A stretch of DNA of 64,000 bases. It comes from Vanrija pseudolonga. Lineage: Eukaryota > Basidiomycota > Tremellomycetes > Trichosporonales > Trichosporonaceae. Shown here one piece after another: positions 44,701 through 58,272 of this stretch. Position numbers and translations under genes: made by a program. The notes under the pieces are model-generated. The model was not told where the DNA came from. It saw only the letters and a list, made by a program, of their open reading frames with translations, and did not search any database. Within the stretch, counting starts at the first letter, position 1. Each line of letters starts with the position of its first letter. The stretch covers positions 930,001 through 994,000 of the forward strand of contig NC_085850.1 of the NCBI RefSeq assembly GCF_020906515.1. The letters are read 5' to 3'.

Positions 44701-45400
44701 ATACCCCCCCCTACCCCCCAATCGTCGTCGCCGCCGCCGCAGCCGTTGACACAACCGAAGCGAACCCTCACTCTGCCCACGACAGCCGCCCGCCCAGGTT
44801 ACTGCATACGATCTAGACCCTCACATCTTCTCTACTCTGCCCAACTGCATATCGCTAGTTTGTTAAACGTGTCGTCTGATCTGCAAGGTGCGGCCTTTCA
44901 ACGGTGGTTAAGGAATTAATCTCTCCGGGGCCGACTGCTTTGAAACGCACACAACTTCTTTCAACCTCTCTACTCGCTTGGCCTACTTGGCTGCTGGCTA
45001 CTTGCCTGCTACTACCGTTCGACCAACTGCCAACTGCATAATCGCCCGAGACGAGTTGCAAGGTTGCCCATAGGTCATCCCTCTCTCCCTCTCGTCCCCT
45101 TGCCCCCGCCGCCCCTGGACATCCAACCCACAATTACACACCACACACACTACCTACTACTGCTATTGCACTGCACCCAACCCCGACTACTTGCACCACC
45201 CACAACCCACCACCCACCACCCCACCTAACTTGCACTACTCGCCGTCAACACCCATCAAGCGCTCCAACAAGTGCATTAACTCGTATCAATCAACACTAT
45301 CACCATCCTCCTCGCGTGCCTGCTTCTCTTCTCTGCACTCGACACGCAGACATCGTCGCATCCCTAATCCGCATTCCCCCTCAAGGTCCGACCGCCCCCA
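41710..45400. other. Long gene-free tract upstream of the SRPK gene
   Basis: 3.7 kb with only low-quality overlapping frames on both strands (Arg/Ser/Thr/Pro-rich, no recognisable motif). It has a TATA-like run near 43366-43371, a poly-C run at 43974-43986, a (CGT)n run near 43764-43783 and C-rich, CA-rich DNA from 44640 to 45400 that looks like the promoter and leader of the kinase gene. A non-coding RNA or a fast-evolving small gene cannot be ruled out. Confidence 0.55.
43974..43986. repeat. Poly-C run (13)
   Basis: Thirteen C in a row in gene-free DNA. Confidence 0.8.
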
Positions 45401-47970
<2,570 letters not shown>

Positions 47971-48839
47971 GTCGTGTGCGCAGGCGCAGACGACCACCAC
48001 CACCACCACCTAGACTACGACAACGACGAACGATTTTGGGAGGAGCGGCAAGACGAGACGACATGGGTAGTAGTATCAACGACGACAGCAATCAGTTGTG
48101 CAGTAGATCCATCGAAGAGGGACAGCAGCAGTATCAACCGCAAGTGTGAATGATGACGACATTGAGCAAGTAAAGCCGGCGGGTTGTACGAGGTCATGGC
48201 GAGCTCGTCTGGTGCCTGCGCCTATCCAATAATTCAGCATGGTCCGCCGGTTCAGCAGCTTATCTATCTGGAGAGGGGTCAGCCGGGCCTGATAAGATGG
48301 CTCGGCGGATGCCTCGGCAGCGACGCGCGGTGTTGCGGCTATCAACGACACGACGCGACGTGAGACGCCATTCCGCGCCATTAGCACGACCGACCCATCC
48401 ATCCCCATCCCATCCATCCGCCACCAACACCACCACCACCACCACCCACCCACCCACACGCACATTGACACCGGTCGAGATATACCTCGTTTGCCGTTAT
48501 TTTCTATTTTCTACCTTTTCCTTCCTGATAGAGTGGGCCGTATGTACGGTTATTGAACAACGAGGTGTGGCATGGAAGGTGCGGGGTGTGTTGCAAGGTA
48601 GGCGGTGGGAGCGGAAGGAGTGGGCAACGGCAGTAGTCCGCAATCGACGACGGGCGCCGACACGAAGGTACACAGAGCACGAGGGCACGCGGTATAGACG
48701 AACTGATGCATCTACAGTATGGAAGTGGGCTAAGGGGCAGGGTGTGTAGAGGGCATAGGGTGTATGTGAAGGCGGCGGTGGTGTGTCAAACTTGTAGCGG
48801 CGCGTGGCAATGGCTGGCCACTCGGTCGTCACTGCCTTC
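47971..48839. other. Convergent 3' region, SRPK / ketoacyl reductase
   Basis: 0.87 kb between convergent stops, with short CCA repeats near 47994-48012 and 48421-48460. No gene supported. Confidence 0.55.
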
Positions 48840-50206
48840 TTACTCCTGCTTGCCAATCTTCTCCGCCTCGCGCGCCTTCTTCCTGAGGGCACGCTTACGG
48901 ATGTCCTTGTGCATAGAGAGGATGACTCCGACGCCGATAGCCTCGGACGTGCTGCCAAACAGGCCGACAAAGTAGTCGAGGAGCGCGTGGGACGGGTACG
49001 GCGTCGAGTCGTAGGGGCGGCCCTGTGCGCCGCGCGCGAGGCCGATCGAGCCAAGCGTCGACGAGACGAACGCCTTCGCAGTCGGAACCGTGATGCTCGC
49101 GCGGCGGATCTTGCTCATGTTGGACACGACGAAGGCGGGGAAGACCATGCGGAAGTAGACGCCCTGGGGCTCGACCTCGGTCGCGACGGCCGTGTTCCAC
49201 GTCTGCAGGCCGCCCTTGGTGCACGAGTAGGCAGCGAGCAGGGCCGAGGGGATGCGGCCCGACAGCGAGCCAATGTTGAGCACGAGCGACTTGGGCGCGC
49301 CGGGCTTGTTGGAGCGCGCGACGAGCTGCGGGAGGATGGCGCGCGTGAGCTGCAGCGTCCAAGAGATGTTGGTCTGCACAATCGCGTCAATCTCGGCCGG
49401 GTCCGTCTCGGCAAACGCGACGGGCATCTCGTGGCTCGCGCCAACGTTGTTGATGAGCACGCCGACGTCGACCGACGAGGCGGCCGCGGCGATGCGGGCC
49501 ACCGACGCGTGGAGCGACGCCGCGTCGGCAGCGTCGGCAGTGACGGTCTTGGTGGGGACCTTGTACTTGGCCTCTGTGAGCGAGCGAGCGTCAGCGAGCG
49601 AGCGAGCGCGAGTGCGTGCTGGTGGGGAGGAGCCCGGCCAGACACCACGCGGCACGTACCAATCTCCTTGGCGAGCTCGTCGAGCGCGCTCTGGCGGCGT
49701 CCGACAAGAATAAGCCCAAAGCCCTTGCCGGCGAGCTGGCGCGCAAACTCGAGGCCGATCCCGGCGGTACAGCCGGTGACGATCGCGTACGTGGTATTGC
49801 GGTTCTTGTGCTTGAACTTGGAGAGCTGTGGCCGTCAGCGAGCGCAGCGAGCTGGCGGCGGCAGCGTGGGCAGATGGCAGATGGGCCCAGAGCCAAGCCA
49901 AGCCACAACACGCCCACTCACCGACACGCCCGGCACGATGGTCAGCTCGGCGAGCAGCTTGACCCAGCCGAAGACATAGCGCAGGAGCACGGCCGCGCCG
50001 AAGGCCGCGAAGATGAGCGTCGGGAGGGGGACGTCGAGGACTGCGCGGGGGTGGGGTTAGTGATCCGAACTGAACAGAGCGACAAGCAGGCGATGGCTCG
50101 CTCGCTGCGCTCGCTCACAGCCGCACTCACCAATGTCGTGCCCGAACAGCTTGTATACCTTGTGCGTGGCCTGCGGGCCGACGTGGATGGAGTCCGAGGC
50201 GCCCAT
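48840..50206 (-). CDS. IFA38: Very-long-chain 3-ketoacyl-CoA reductase (SDR family)
   Basis: Exons, leftwards: 50206-50131, 50040-49922, 49825-49660 and 49573-48840, 364 residues. The enzyme carries out the first reduction in very-long-chain fatty acid elongation on the ER. An N-terminal membrane helix ([20 protein letters not shown]) precedes the Rossmann fold: TGCTAGIG at 82-89, [20 protein letters not shown], catalytic serine in NIGSLSGRI and YSCTK (Tyr236, Lys240). The C-terminus is basic ([13 protein letters not shown]). Length matches yeast Ifa38 (347). Introns contain imperfect GCGA repeats. Another 17-beta-HSD12-like reductase is the only real alternative. Confidence 0.92.
49577..49612. 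repeat. (GCGA)n imperfect tetranucleotide repeat in an intron
   Basis: Lies in the last intron of the ketoacyl reductase gene. Confidence 0.8.
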
Positions 50207-50554
50207 TTTGCGTGAGTCAATGAAGGAGAGTGAGACGTGAGAATCAGGCGGAGCACAATTGACGTCGACGACACGGCGGCGCGGGTCGCGCGCGCGCGGC
50301 TGCTGATTTCGTCGTGACGCCGCGCGAGGTCATCATCCGCCGCCTCCACGTGGGGCGGCCCTGTCTTCCGCTGCTGCCGCTGAGAAAGCGGGGCCCGGGG
50401 TGTTCAAGACGGGATACATGCATACAATGAATGGTGTGCTAATGAGGGTGTGGCGGGGCGTGCATATGCGCATACAGCGCTCGCTGCCTGGCGGGCGGGG
50501 AGGAGGGTGGGGGACATGCAGCGTGGTCGGCGACGACGCTCGCTCGCTCGCTCG
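50207..50554. other. Intergenic region upstream of the ketoacyl reductase gene
   Basis: 348 bases; promoter of the reductase and 3' end of the PRELI gene, both minus strand. A (CGCT)n run at about 50538-50555 abuts the PRELI stop. Confidence 0.5.
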
Positions 50555-51409
50555 CTACGCGTCCCGGTCGGCGCTGCCGGACCCCGACGCCGCCGTCGAC
50601 GCCGACACGAGGTTGGTGCCCCCGTCTGCGCCGAGCTGGCGGGAGCGTAGTAGCCCGAGGACGAGGGACATGCCTTTACGCGCCTGGGCGTGTTAGTTGG
50701 CGATGCTTGCTTGCTCGCTGCCGCTGGCGCCGTCGTTGCCGGCCGCCCGCCACTCCGCACTCACCAGCTCCGTGTTGCCCTCAAACTTGCCCACGCCGTA
50801 GCTCTCGATCTTGTTCCTGATCATCGACGACCACCGCCCGCCGAACTGCGAGCGCACTTCGGCCGTGGTATGGTGCAATGTCGAGCTGGAGCGTCAGCGC
50901 CGCCGCACCCTCCTTTCCCGTCGCCTTCACTTACCCGTCCGCCCCCGCACACAGCTCGCCCCCCTCGATAACGTGCATAAACTTCTTGAAGCTCAGGTTG
51001 CCCTGGCGCACGCGCAGCCGCGGCTGGGTGTGGAACGCGTCGGTGGCCGTCTCCGTTCCCCAGCCCGGGGGGTCGACGACGCTCTCTTCCAGCACCCAGG
51101 CGTCGAGGCCGCGCCCGCCCGACGCAGCCGCAGACGGCAGCCACTTGCTCGCCCAGGCCGGCACGAGGCCACGCTTGAGGATCAACCGCGTCGTTTTCAC
51201 CCTGCCTGTTTCTGGGTCGACGGTGCGCTCTAGCACGTCGACGCTGAGGACGTGCCGCGCGAACGGGTTCGGGTAGCGCAGGAAAAAGGCCAGCAGCGGG
51301 GTTGGGGGCGGTTCGGGGCTGCGAGTGGGTTAGTGGAGCTCGGGGAACTCCAGGGAGAGCACAGCTCGTCTACCCACTACGTGTGCGTCTTGCTGTAGAA
51401 GCGGACCAT
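50555..51409 (-). CDS. UPS1: PRELI/MSF1-domain lipid-transfer protein (Ups1 type)
   Basis: Exons, leftwards: 51409-51378, 51318-50935, 50885-50765 and 50683-50555, 221 residues. Ups1 with Mdm35 carries phosphatidic acid across the mitochondrial intermembrane space for cardiolipin synthesis. Family marks are the N-terminus MVRFYSKTHTYP, LAFFLRYPNPFARHVLSVDV, KTTRLILKRGLVPAWASKWL and DAWVLEESVVDPP. After them comes the amphipathic C-terminal helix GGRWSSMIRNKIESYGVGKF. Ups1 fits better than Ups2/3, from memory of the yeast proteins, but that is not certain. The tail after residue 190 is Ala/Ser/Gly-rich and lacks conservation. Donor at 51377 is chosen because it gives THTYP, like yeast THIFP. 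Confidence 0.86.
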
Positions 51410-51862
51410 GGTGGCTTGCTGTGGTAAAGGGAGGAGGGGGTCGAGGTGTGTTGATCCAGCCGGGAGGAAGGAGGTGGCGGAGGCGGCGATGGAGCCTGGC
51501 GTGAGGTGCGCGTGCAGTCGGCCTTTGACTCTAGTCTTCTTCAACCCTGTGATGAAGTGTCTTGCTCCTGGTTGTTACTGTCGTCGTCGTCGTTGTTGTT
51601 GTTGTTGTGTCGTTGCTCGTCATCCACTGACTGCACCACACAGTCATTCCCACTCTAAATGTCTGGATGAATCGGCCATCGGCCAACAACGGCTATGATC
51701 ATTTTGCTTCCGTCGCCGCGGCGGCCTCCTTCCAATCCACTCGCAGGCAATGTATCCCATACGTCATTTACAAGCAATCGTCGTCTCGACGTCGACAGAG
51801 ACACTGGCAAAGCCAACGAAGACACAGAGACACAGTCTGCCCATCTACACCACATTCCCCAC
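51410..51862. other. Intergenic region upstream of the PRELI gene
   Basis: 453 bases between two minus-strand genes; it carries a (TTG)n/(GTC)n run near 51580-51608. No gene seen. Confidence 0.5.
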
Positions 51863-53613
51863 CTAGTCCCACTCGTCGTCACTCTCCTCGTCATCATCAG
51901 AGTCTCCAAGATCACCCTTGCGTCGAGCCAGAGCCGCAGCGAGCGATGAGGCAAGGTCGCCACCGCCTGGGACGTGTCAGCGTGATGATCCCAAGCAAGT
52001 TCGATACCACACTTACCACCACTGTCAGCAGCCGCAGCCGCAGCGACCGCGGTACCGCCAACGGCAGCACCGGCGAGACCGGCAGCCGCAGGCGAGATGT
52101 GCTTCTCGCTGTCGTCGACCTTGCGCAGCTTGTGCACACCCTGGCCCTGGATCGAGGCGAGCAGTGCCGAGCGGCCGCCGGCATCTCCACCGGCGGGAGG
52201 ACCAGGAGCAGGAGGAGGGGGAGGGGCAGGAGGGGCGTGACCGCTCGGGGGAGGCGGCGGGGGAGGGGGAGGGGGACCACCCTGGCGCGGTCCCGGCGGC
52301 GGCGGAGGTGGTGGTGGGGGAGGAGCACCAGCGTTCGGTCGGGGAGGGGCTGGTGGTGGAGGAGGCGGGGGAGGAGGAGCTGCCTGCGCAGGGGCACGGG
52401 GAGGGGGAGGTGCAGGCGGAGCGGGCGGAGGAGGCGGAGCACTCTGGCGCTGGGCCGGTGGAGGTGGTGGCTGGTTGCGCGCTGGTGGTGGAGGTGGAGT
52501 GTTGCGAGCCGGTGCAGGCGGTGGAGGGGGCGGCGCCGGGGCAGGGGCGGCCTCCTCGTGAACAGTCCGGCGAGACGCAGGCGGCGCTGGTGGCTGCTTG
52601 CGGCGAGTCGTCGGAGGTGGAGGAGGCTGTCGTGCTGGCTTGGCTGCTGCCTCGGCCTCTGCCTTGTTTTGCGCAATGACCGCGTCGATACCGCCTTGCT
52701 GCGCAACGTAGTCGCGGATGAAGTCCTCATTGTTCTCGATATCCTTCTTGCTGATACCCTTCATGCTGAGCTGTTCGAGCAGCACCTGCCAGCTTGGGTC
52801 GACGCCGCTGGACGAGAAGCCCTTCTCGGCGTCGTAGCCCATGTGCGCGACGTGCTTGAACGAGCCGTCCTTCTGAGGGGGTGTCAGCTGAGGTCCACGA
52901 ACCAGTTAAAGCTCAGCAAACCCACCGGCCCAGAGATGAGCGCCTTGTCGATCTTGCCCTTGAGGCGCTTGCCCCAAGACTGCTTGCCGCCGCCAGCTTC
53001 CTTGTCCTTGCTGACCTTGGCTGCGGGCGTCAGCTGCGGCCCCCTAGTTTCAACCACGGCGCCCACTTACTCGCATACTTGGATCTGTTGGCGACCTTCT
53101 TGTAGAACTCGTGGGCCTCGTCCTGGGCCGCGAATACGAAGGCGATTTGGGCGTCCTGGCATGGGTTAGCTGGACTTCGTGTGACAATACCCACGTCTCC
53201 GCCCCAGCTGTGGAACCACGGCTTGTCCTGGTTGTACTCAATCTCGTTGGGTAGCTCGTGTTCCCAGACGACTCCGCGGTTGCCCTGCAATGTTAACCTC
53301 GTGTTGTTGCCCGCTCCTCGGCGCCTCGGCGCATTGTCTCACTCACCTCGAGGTCGACGACACGGAACCACAGACCGCCCTTGGCCTTGTCCGCGAGGAA
53401 CACTAGGGCTCCGGTGGCCCCGCCGTACTTCCATCTGCCATGTCAGCTGGGTACTCTCGACCAAAGCTAGGGTACCCACGATGAAGAGCCCGGCTTTGCT
53501 GTGTAAATACGTGCTACGGCGACGGTGATGATCTTGTTGGTGGAACCCGAGGTGGGAACCGCGCTCTTGACCTTGCTCTTGTCGTCTGACGAGAGTGTGC
53601 TTGACGAGCCCAT
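51863..53613 (-). CDS. LAS17: WASP / Las17 actin nucleation-promoting factor
   Basis: Exons, leftwards: 53613-53480, 53434-53347, 53284-53195, 53155-53071, 53020-52926, 52872-52017 and 51966-51863, 483 residues. WASP activates the Arp2/3 complex at endocytic actin patches. Parts in order: WH1 domain (about 20-135; WKYGGATGALVFLADKAKGG, FRVVDLE, HELPNEIEYNQDKPWFHSW); a basic stretch; a CRIB/GTPase-binding motif made at a splice junction (ISGPKDGSFKHVAHMGYD, from 161); a long polyproline region (about 215-390); one WH2 motif (RSALLASIQGQGVHKLRK, about 398-415); and an acidic end with the Arp2/3-binding tryptophan (ESDDEWD). The CRIB motif is present here although yeast Las17 lacks it, so Cdc42 control is likely. 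Confidence 0.93.
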
Positions 53614-54161
53614 GATGGCTGGGTGCAAGCGGGTTGGGTCGGGGGGCGAGTTGTTGGTGTTGTGACGGTGTGAAGATGTGTGATGGATGGATGGGCGACG
53701 ACGAGGAATGGGAGGGGGGGAGTGATGGGATGGAGGGGCCAGGTCGCAGCACTCCGTTGTCCAAGCGGCATCCGTTGGCGCAGCACAGCACTGTCGGCGT
53801 CGTCTCAGCAAACGACGCTCACCCAGCGTTGACGTAATGCGGGGATAAGGGGCGGCAGTGGCATTTTTCTAATCCAATTAGAGTTGATCGTGACTCACTC
53901 TAATTGTGATTACACTTGCGGCAGTGGACGGCTCCATCCGGACCGGGGCCCTGCCCTGCCTTGCCCTCGCTCGATTGAACCGTGCAACGTCGCGCGCCCC
54001 GTGAACGCCAGCCAGGCGCCATCAATCTTGGCTCGCATGACCTCATTCCCGGGCAAAGTATCCCCCCCCGCCCCCATTTTCCATCCCGAAAGCCTTCGCA
54101 TCTCACTCACACACACACTCTCTCTCTTGTCAACACTTCTACACCGACACAGTTTCCAGCA
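53614..54161. promoter_or_regulatory. Divergent promoter, WASP / ALG1
   Basis: 548 bases between divergent starts; AT-richer DNA near 53860-53910 is unusual for the window. No gene seen. Confidence 0.5.
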
Positions 54162-55926
54162 ATGGAAAACGCCATATTCAAGGGGGACAACAACCCCAAC
54201 GCAATCCCAGTATGGGGCGTGTTCGCCATCTTTGCAGCGCTCATCGTCCCCCCCATGACACTCTTTGTCCTCTTTGCCCACCGCATCGAGACGCGCCCGA
54301 GCAGGCATCGCACAGCCACCCTCCTCGTCCTCGGCGACATTGGAAGGAGCCCGCGTATGATGTACCACGCCGAGAGCTTGGCCAAGGCCGGCTGGGACAC
54401 CTATGTCATCGGATATGGCGGTGGGTTGAGGGCCTTGGTTGGTGGACTGACCCAGCAGACACCACCCCGATCCCAGCACTGCTCGAGACGCCTCTGGTCC
54501 ATCTGCTCCACTTGGCCAACCCACCAAAGCCGCTCCTTGCGCTGCCTTGGATCTTGAGAGCCCCTATTCGTATCGTCTACCAAGTCATCTCGGTCATCTA
54601 CCTCGCCATCTTCAAGGTCCCGTGCAACACCCAGATCCTTCTGGTCCAGGTAGGTGTTACATGGGTCTCTCGCACCTGCTGACGTCCAGAACCCACCCTC
54701 TATCCCCACCCTGCTCCTCGCTCAGCTTATTTGTGGTACAACGCGCTCAAGGCTCATCATCGACTGGCACAACACGGGCTACTCGATCCTTGCCATGCGG
54801 CTTGGTGAGAAGTCGCCCTTGGTCCGCATCGCCAAGTGGTACGTCGGCTACCAGTACCCGTGGCATTACTGATTCTCTGCAGGTTCGAGCGCACTTTCGG
54901 CCAGGACGCATACTGCCACCTCTTCGTCACACGTGCGCTGGAAGAGTTCCTTGTCAAGGAGTGGCACCTTCGGTAGGTCCGTCACCGTGGCCATGGCTCA
55001 CACGACCAGCGGCCGCACTGCTGTCCTGCATGACCGCCCACCAGCGCAGTTCCGCCGCACCGAGATGATCAACCGCTTAGAGGTAGGTGTCTCGTGGCTC
55101 TCCGTCCTCACCTGTGCAGCTGTTCAAGCGCATCACTCCCGAGGTCCAGCCGCCTCTTCCCGACTTCATCAATACCAAGGATATCAAGAAGACTGCCTTC
55201 ACCGAGCTGACGCCCTCGGGCACCGTCGAACTTCGCCCCGACCGCCCTGCCTTCCTCGTTTCATCTACGTCATGGACCGCTGACGAGGACTTCTCTTTGC
55301 TACTCAAGGCGCTGGACATCTACCAGAAGGCCAAGACGGCCGGCGCCAAGAAGCTCCCCGTCGTCGTCATGGTTATCACAGGCAAGGGCGCGCTCCGCAA
55401 ACAGTTCGAAGCCGAGGTTGCCAAACGCGAAAACTCGGGCGCCTGGCCTGACGTCGTTGTTCGCTGCCAGTTCGTCTCAGCCAAGGACTACCCCATCCTC
55501 CTGGGCAGCACCGACCTCGGCGTCAGCATGCACCAGAGCAGCTCAGGCCGCGACCTGCCCATGAAGGTCGTCGACATGTTTGGCTGTGGTGTGCCTGTTC
55601 TCGCCCGTGGCTTCGCCTGTATCGACGAACTGGTCAAGGATGGACGCAACGGCCGCATCTTCAACACTGCCGAGGAGCTGGGCGAGCAACTGATCGTGGG
55701 TTAAAAGGCTGGGAATGCCGTTCTAACCCATCAGGACACGCTCGAGAACTTCCCCGAAGCCGACAAGCTCAACCACCTCTCGTCGTTCTTCGAGGCGGCG
55801 GCAAAGCCCAAGGCGGGGTCCAGGCTGAGCCGCTCCTCGCCCGACGGCGGCGAGACCGAGTGGTCGACGTGGGATCAAAACTGGGACGTTGTGATGAAGC
55901 GCAATGTCCTCGAGTTCAAAAAGTAG
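54162..55926 (+). CDS. ALG1: Chitobiosyldiphosphodolichol beta-1,4-mannosyltransferase
   Basis: Exons 54162-54420, 54459-54649, 54690-54838, 54883-54972, 55010-55082, 55120-55695 and 55735-55926 give 509 residues. Alg1 adds the first mannose to the dolichol-linked core on the cytosolic face of the ER. An N-terminal membrane helix (AIPVWGVFAIFAALIVPP) is followed by the GT-B fold: LVLGDIGRSPRMMYHAESLA, DWHNTGYSILAMRLG, GRTAVLHDRPPAQF, SSTSWTADEDFSLLLKALDI, and the donor-site region LGVSMHQSSSGRDLPMKVVD with MFGCGVPVLA. Length is normal for the family (about 450-520). All splices restore conserved motifs. Confidence 0.96.
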
Positions 55927-56054
55927 CCGGGTAGCCACATCTGTATAGGATCTAGGATGCACGTATTGCATGGCTGATTATGGCAGGGTATAGGGAACGG
56001 GCTAAGTGTCCTCCAATGCAGATTCTAATATGACCAAGATGCGAGCCTAAGGGC

Positions 56055-57683
56055 TCACTTTTGCTCCTCCTGCGCTGGCACCACGGCGGGGGCGGGGGCT
56101 GGTGCCTTCACTGGTGCCGCGTCTGGTGCAGGCTTTTGTGGCTCGCCAGCAGGCCTGATGGCGGGCTTGTCGGGCTCCCCGGCAGCCTTGCCGGCAGGCT
56201 TGTCTGGCCTGTCACCCTTGTTACCGGCCCTGTTGCCTGGCTTGTCGGCCTTGTTGCCAGTGTCGCTTCGTCTGGGTCTGTCGGCCTTGGGTCGGTCCGA
56301 CTTGTCGCCCTTCCCACCGCCTCCGCTGGGCTTGTCGCCCCCCTTGTCGGCCTTGCTGCCCGGGCGCTGGTCACCCGCCTTGTCGGCCTTGCTGCCGGGC
56401 CTGCTCCGCTCAGGACGGTCGCCCTTGCCTCCTCTAGGCTTGTCGCTCTTGCCGGCGGGACTGTCGCCAGCCTTGCCATTGCTGCTGCCAGCCTTGTCGC
56501 CCGCCTTGTCGGCCACCTCGGCGGGCTTCTCCGCCGCAGGCTTCGCCGGCGCGGGCTTGTCCGCTTCCCTGGCCGCGCGCTCCGCCGCCACGATCTTATC
56601 GCTCGCTTGGTTCTGGAGGAGGAGGCTGCGAATGCCAGCCAGAGGGCCGCCCTCACGCACCCGGATCTCGCGGCGCACCCGGGGCTCGGGGGACGTGGGC
56701 TCGGCCGGCGCTGGCGTCGCGTCGAGGGCAGCAGGCTCGCTTCTCGGCGTCCGCGGCGAGCCGTTGCTCCCGGCACCGCCTCTTCCACCCCGCCCACCAC
56801 GGCCACCACGCGGCGACGGCGCCGCGTCAATGGGCGGAGGGAAAGCGAGCCCGATCGGCCCCTTGCGTCCGCCTTGGATCGGGTGCGGGTTGGCCGGCGC
56901 GCGCGGCGCGTACGACGCGTACTCGCTCGTGCTGGACGACTGGCGCGACGACGGCCCTCTCGAACCTGGTCCGCCAGGACCGCCGATACCTCGGCCACGC
57001 GTCCACCGTGGTGAGGACGAGTCGGGGACGCGGTCTAGCAGGCGCTCGGAGCGGCGGGGTGTCGACGCCGTCGCGGCTGGGACGGGGGCAGGGGCCGGCA
57101 CGGGCTCTGGCGGTGCTTGGTTCTTGTTCCACACCGACGTTGGCTTGGACGGCGACGTCGACGTTGATGGCTCTGCAGCTGCTTCAGGCGCGGCCGCTGG
57201 CTTCTCCGCCGGCTTGCCGCCTAGCGAAGGGAACGCCGCCTCGTCCTTGATGTCAATCTTGAGCTTGCCGAACGCGGCGACGGCCGCCTCCTCGTCGTCA
57301 TCGTCCGACTCCGAGTCCCAGTTCTTGTGCTCGTGCTTCGGCTTGGCTGCTCGCTCGGCCTCTGCTGCCTCGGCCGCAGCGGCGAGGGTAGCGAGGTCGG
57401 CACGTCCACTGCCGGGGACGACGCCGCGTGCCGCCTCGGCCTCGCGCTGTCTGCGGGGCTTGAAAGCGCCGACGTCCTCCTGGGGCACATAGCCTGCGCG
57501 GATTTTCTGCTCCTTTCGAACGCTGTGTGTGGTGTGAGTACGCGCCGCAAAAGTCACGTCCACTCACGTCCCGTCCTTGCGCCGCGACGCGGGGATGACG
57601 CGCTCCAGAGTCTGCGGGTCGACTACGATGCCGCTCGCCGTCTTCTCGGGGTTGAGCGGCGGGAGGGAGGGTCCGTCCGACAT
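56055..57683 (-). CDS. PYM1: PYM-like protein (partner of Y14-Mago) with a long disordered tail
   Basis: Exons, leftwards: 57683-57568 and 57522-56055, 527 residues. The N-terminal Mago-binding motif is clear: SGIVVDPQTLERVIPASRRK, DGTVRKEQKIRAGYVPQEDV. PYM strips exon-junction complexes from mRNA after export and aids translation. Typical PYM proteins are about 200 residues; this one is much longer. After the motif come Ala/Glu-rich coil, an acidic patch (DSESDDDDEE), then low-complexity Pro/Ser/Arg/Gly sequence and, from about 375, repeats around KADK, KGDR and DKPAG. The tail may bind RNA or ribosomes, but that is inference. Confidence 0.82.
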
Positions 57684-58272
57684 TGTGGGCTGGGCGGCGA
57701 TGGGGGATTTGATGGGGAGGGATGTGCACTGGGAGATGTCGGATGGAGAGGAAGCGAAGAGGTGGGCTGGCTGGACGGGATGGGCAATGACGAATATTGC
57801 GTGCGGCTTGGCCGAAATCGGCCTCCAACCAACAACACCCACCGCCCACCGCCCACACCCCACTTTTGTTTTGGTCAAGGTGTTGTGGTGGCATTGTCTG
57901 TGCACAACAACAACCCATGTGGGTCGAGTGGGTCAGACGAGGCAAAGGGGGGGACAAGGACAACACAAGGTAGAGGAATCATATGTCCCGCTCTGGATAG
58001 CATGCATTGTTGCAGTGGGCTTGTATTTGTGCACAACAAGGCATCCCCCACTCTCCATTAACCCTTGTCCTATAGGTTGTTCTAATGCCCGCCGCCACCA
58101 AGTTCTAATCTTTGTTCTAGTCACGTGATGAAATATTTGGCGGCGCGACTGCACACAAGGCCGCCCTTTGCAACAAGTTGATCTGCCTCGATCTGCTCTC
58201 CTTCTCCACTTGCGTCTGCATCTCGCCTCTCCACTCCTCGCGCGGCTCGCCCAGCCCACAGGCGACAGCGAC
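57684..58272. promoter_or_regulatory. Divergent promoter, PYM / Pol III subunit C82
   Basis: 589 bases between divergent starts. CCAAC/CAACAAC-rich sequence in the middle; no gene or tRNA recognised. Confidence 0.5.

Noticed and set aside
51667-53169. 500-codon Arg-rich open frame on the plus strand
   Set aside because: Antisense to the polyproline region of WASP; proline codons read backwards as Gly/Arg/Trp.
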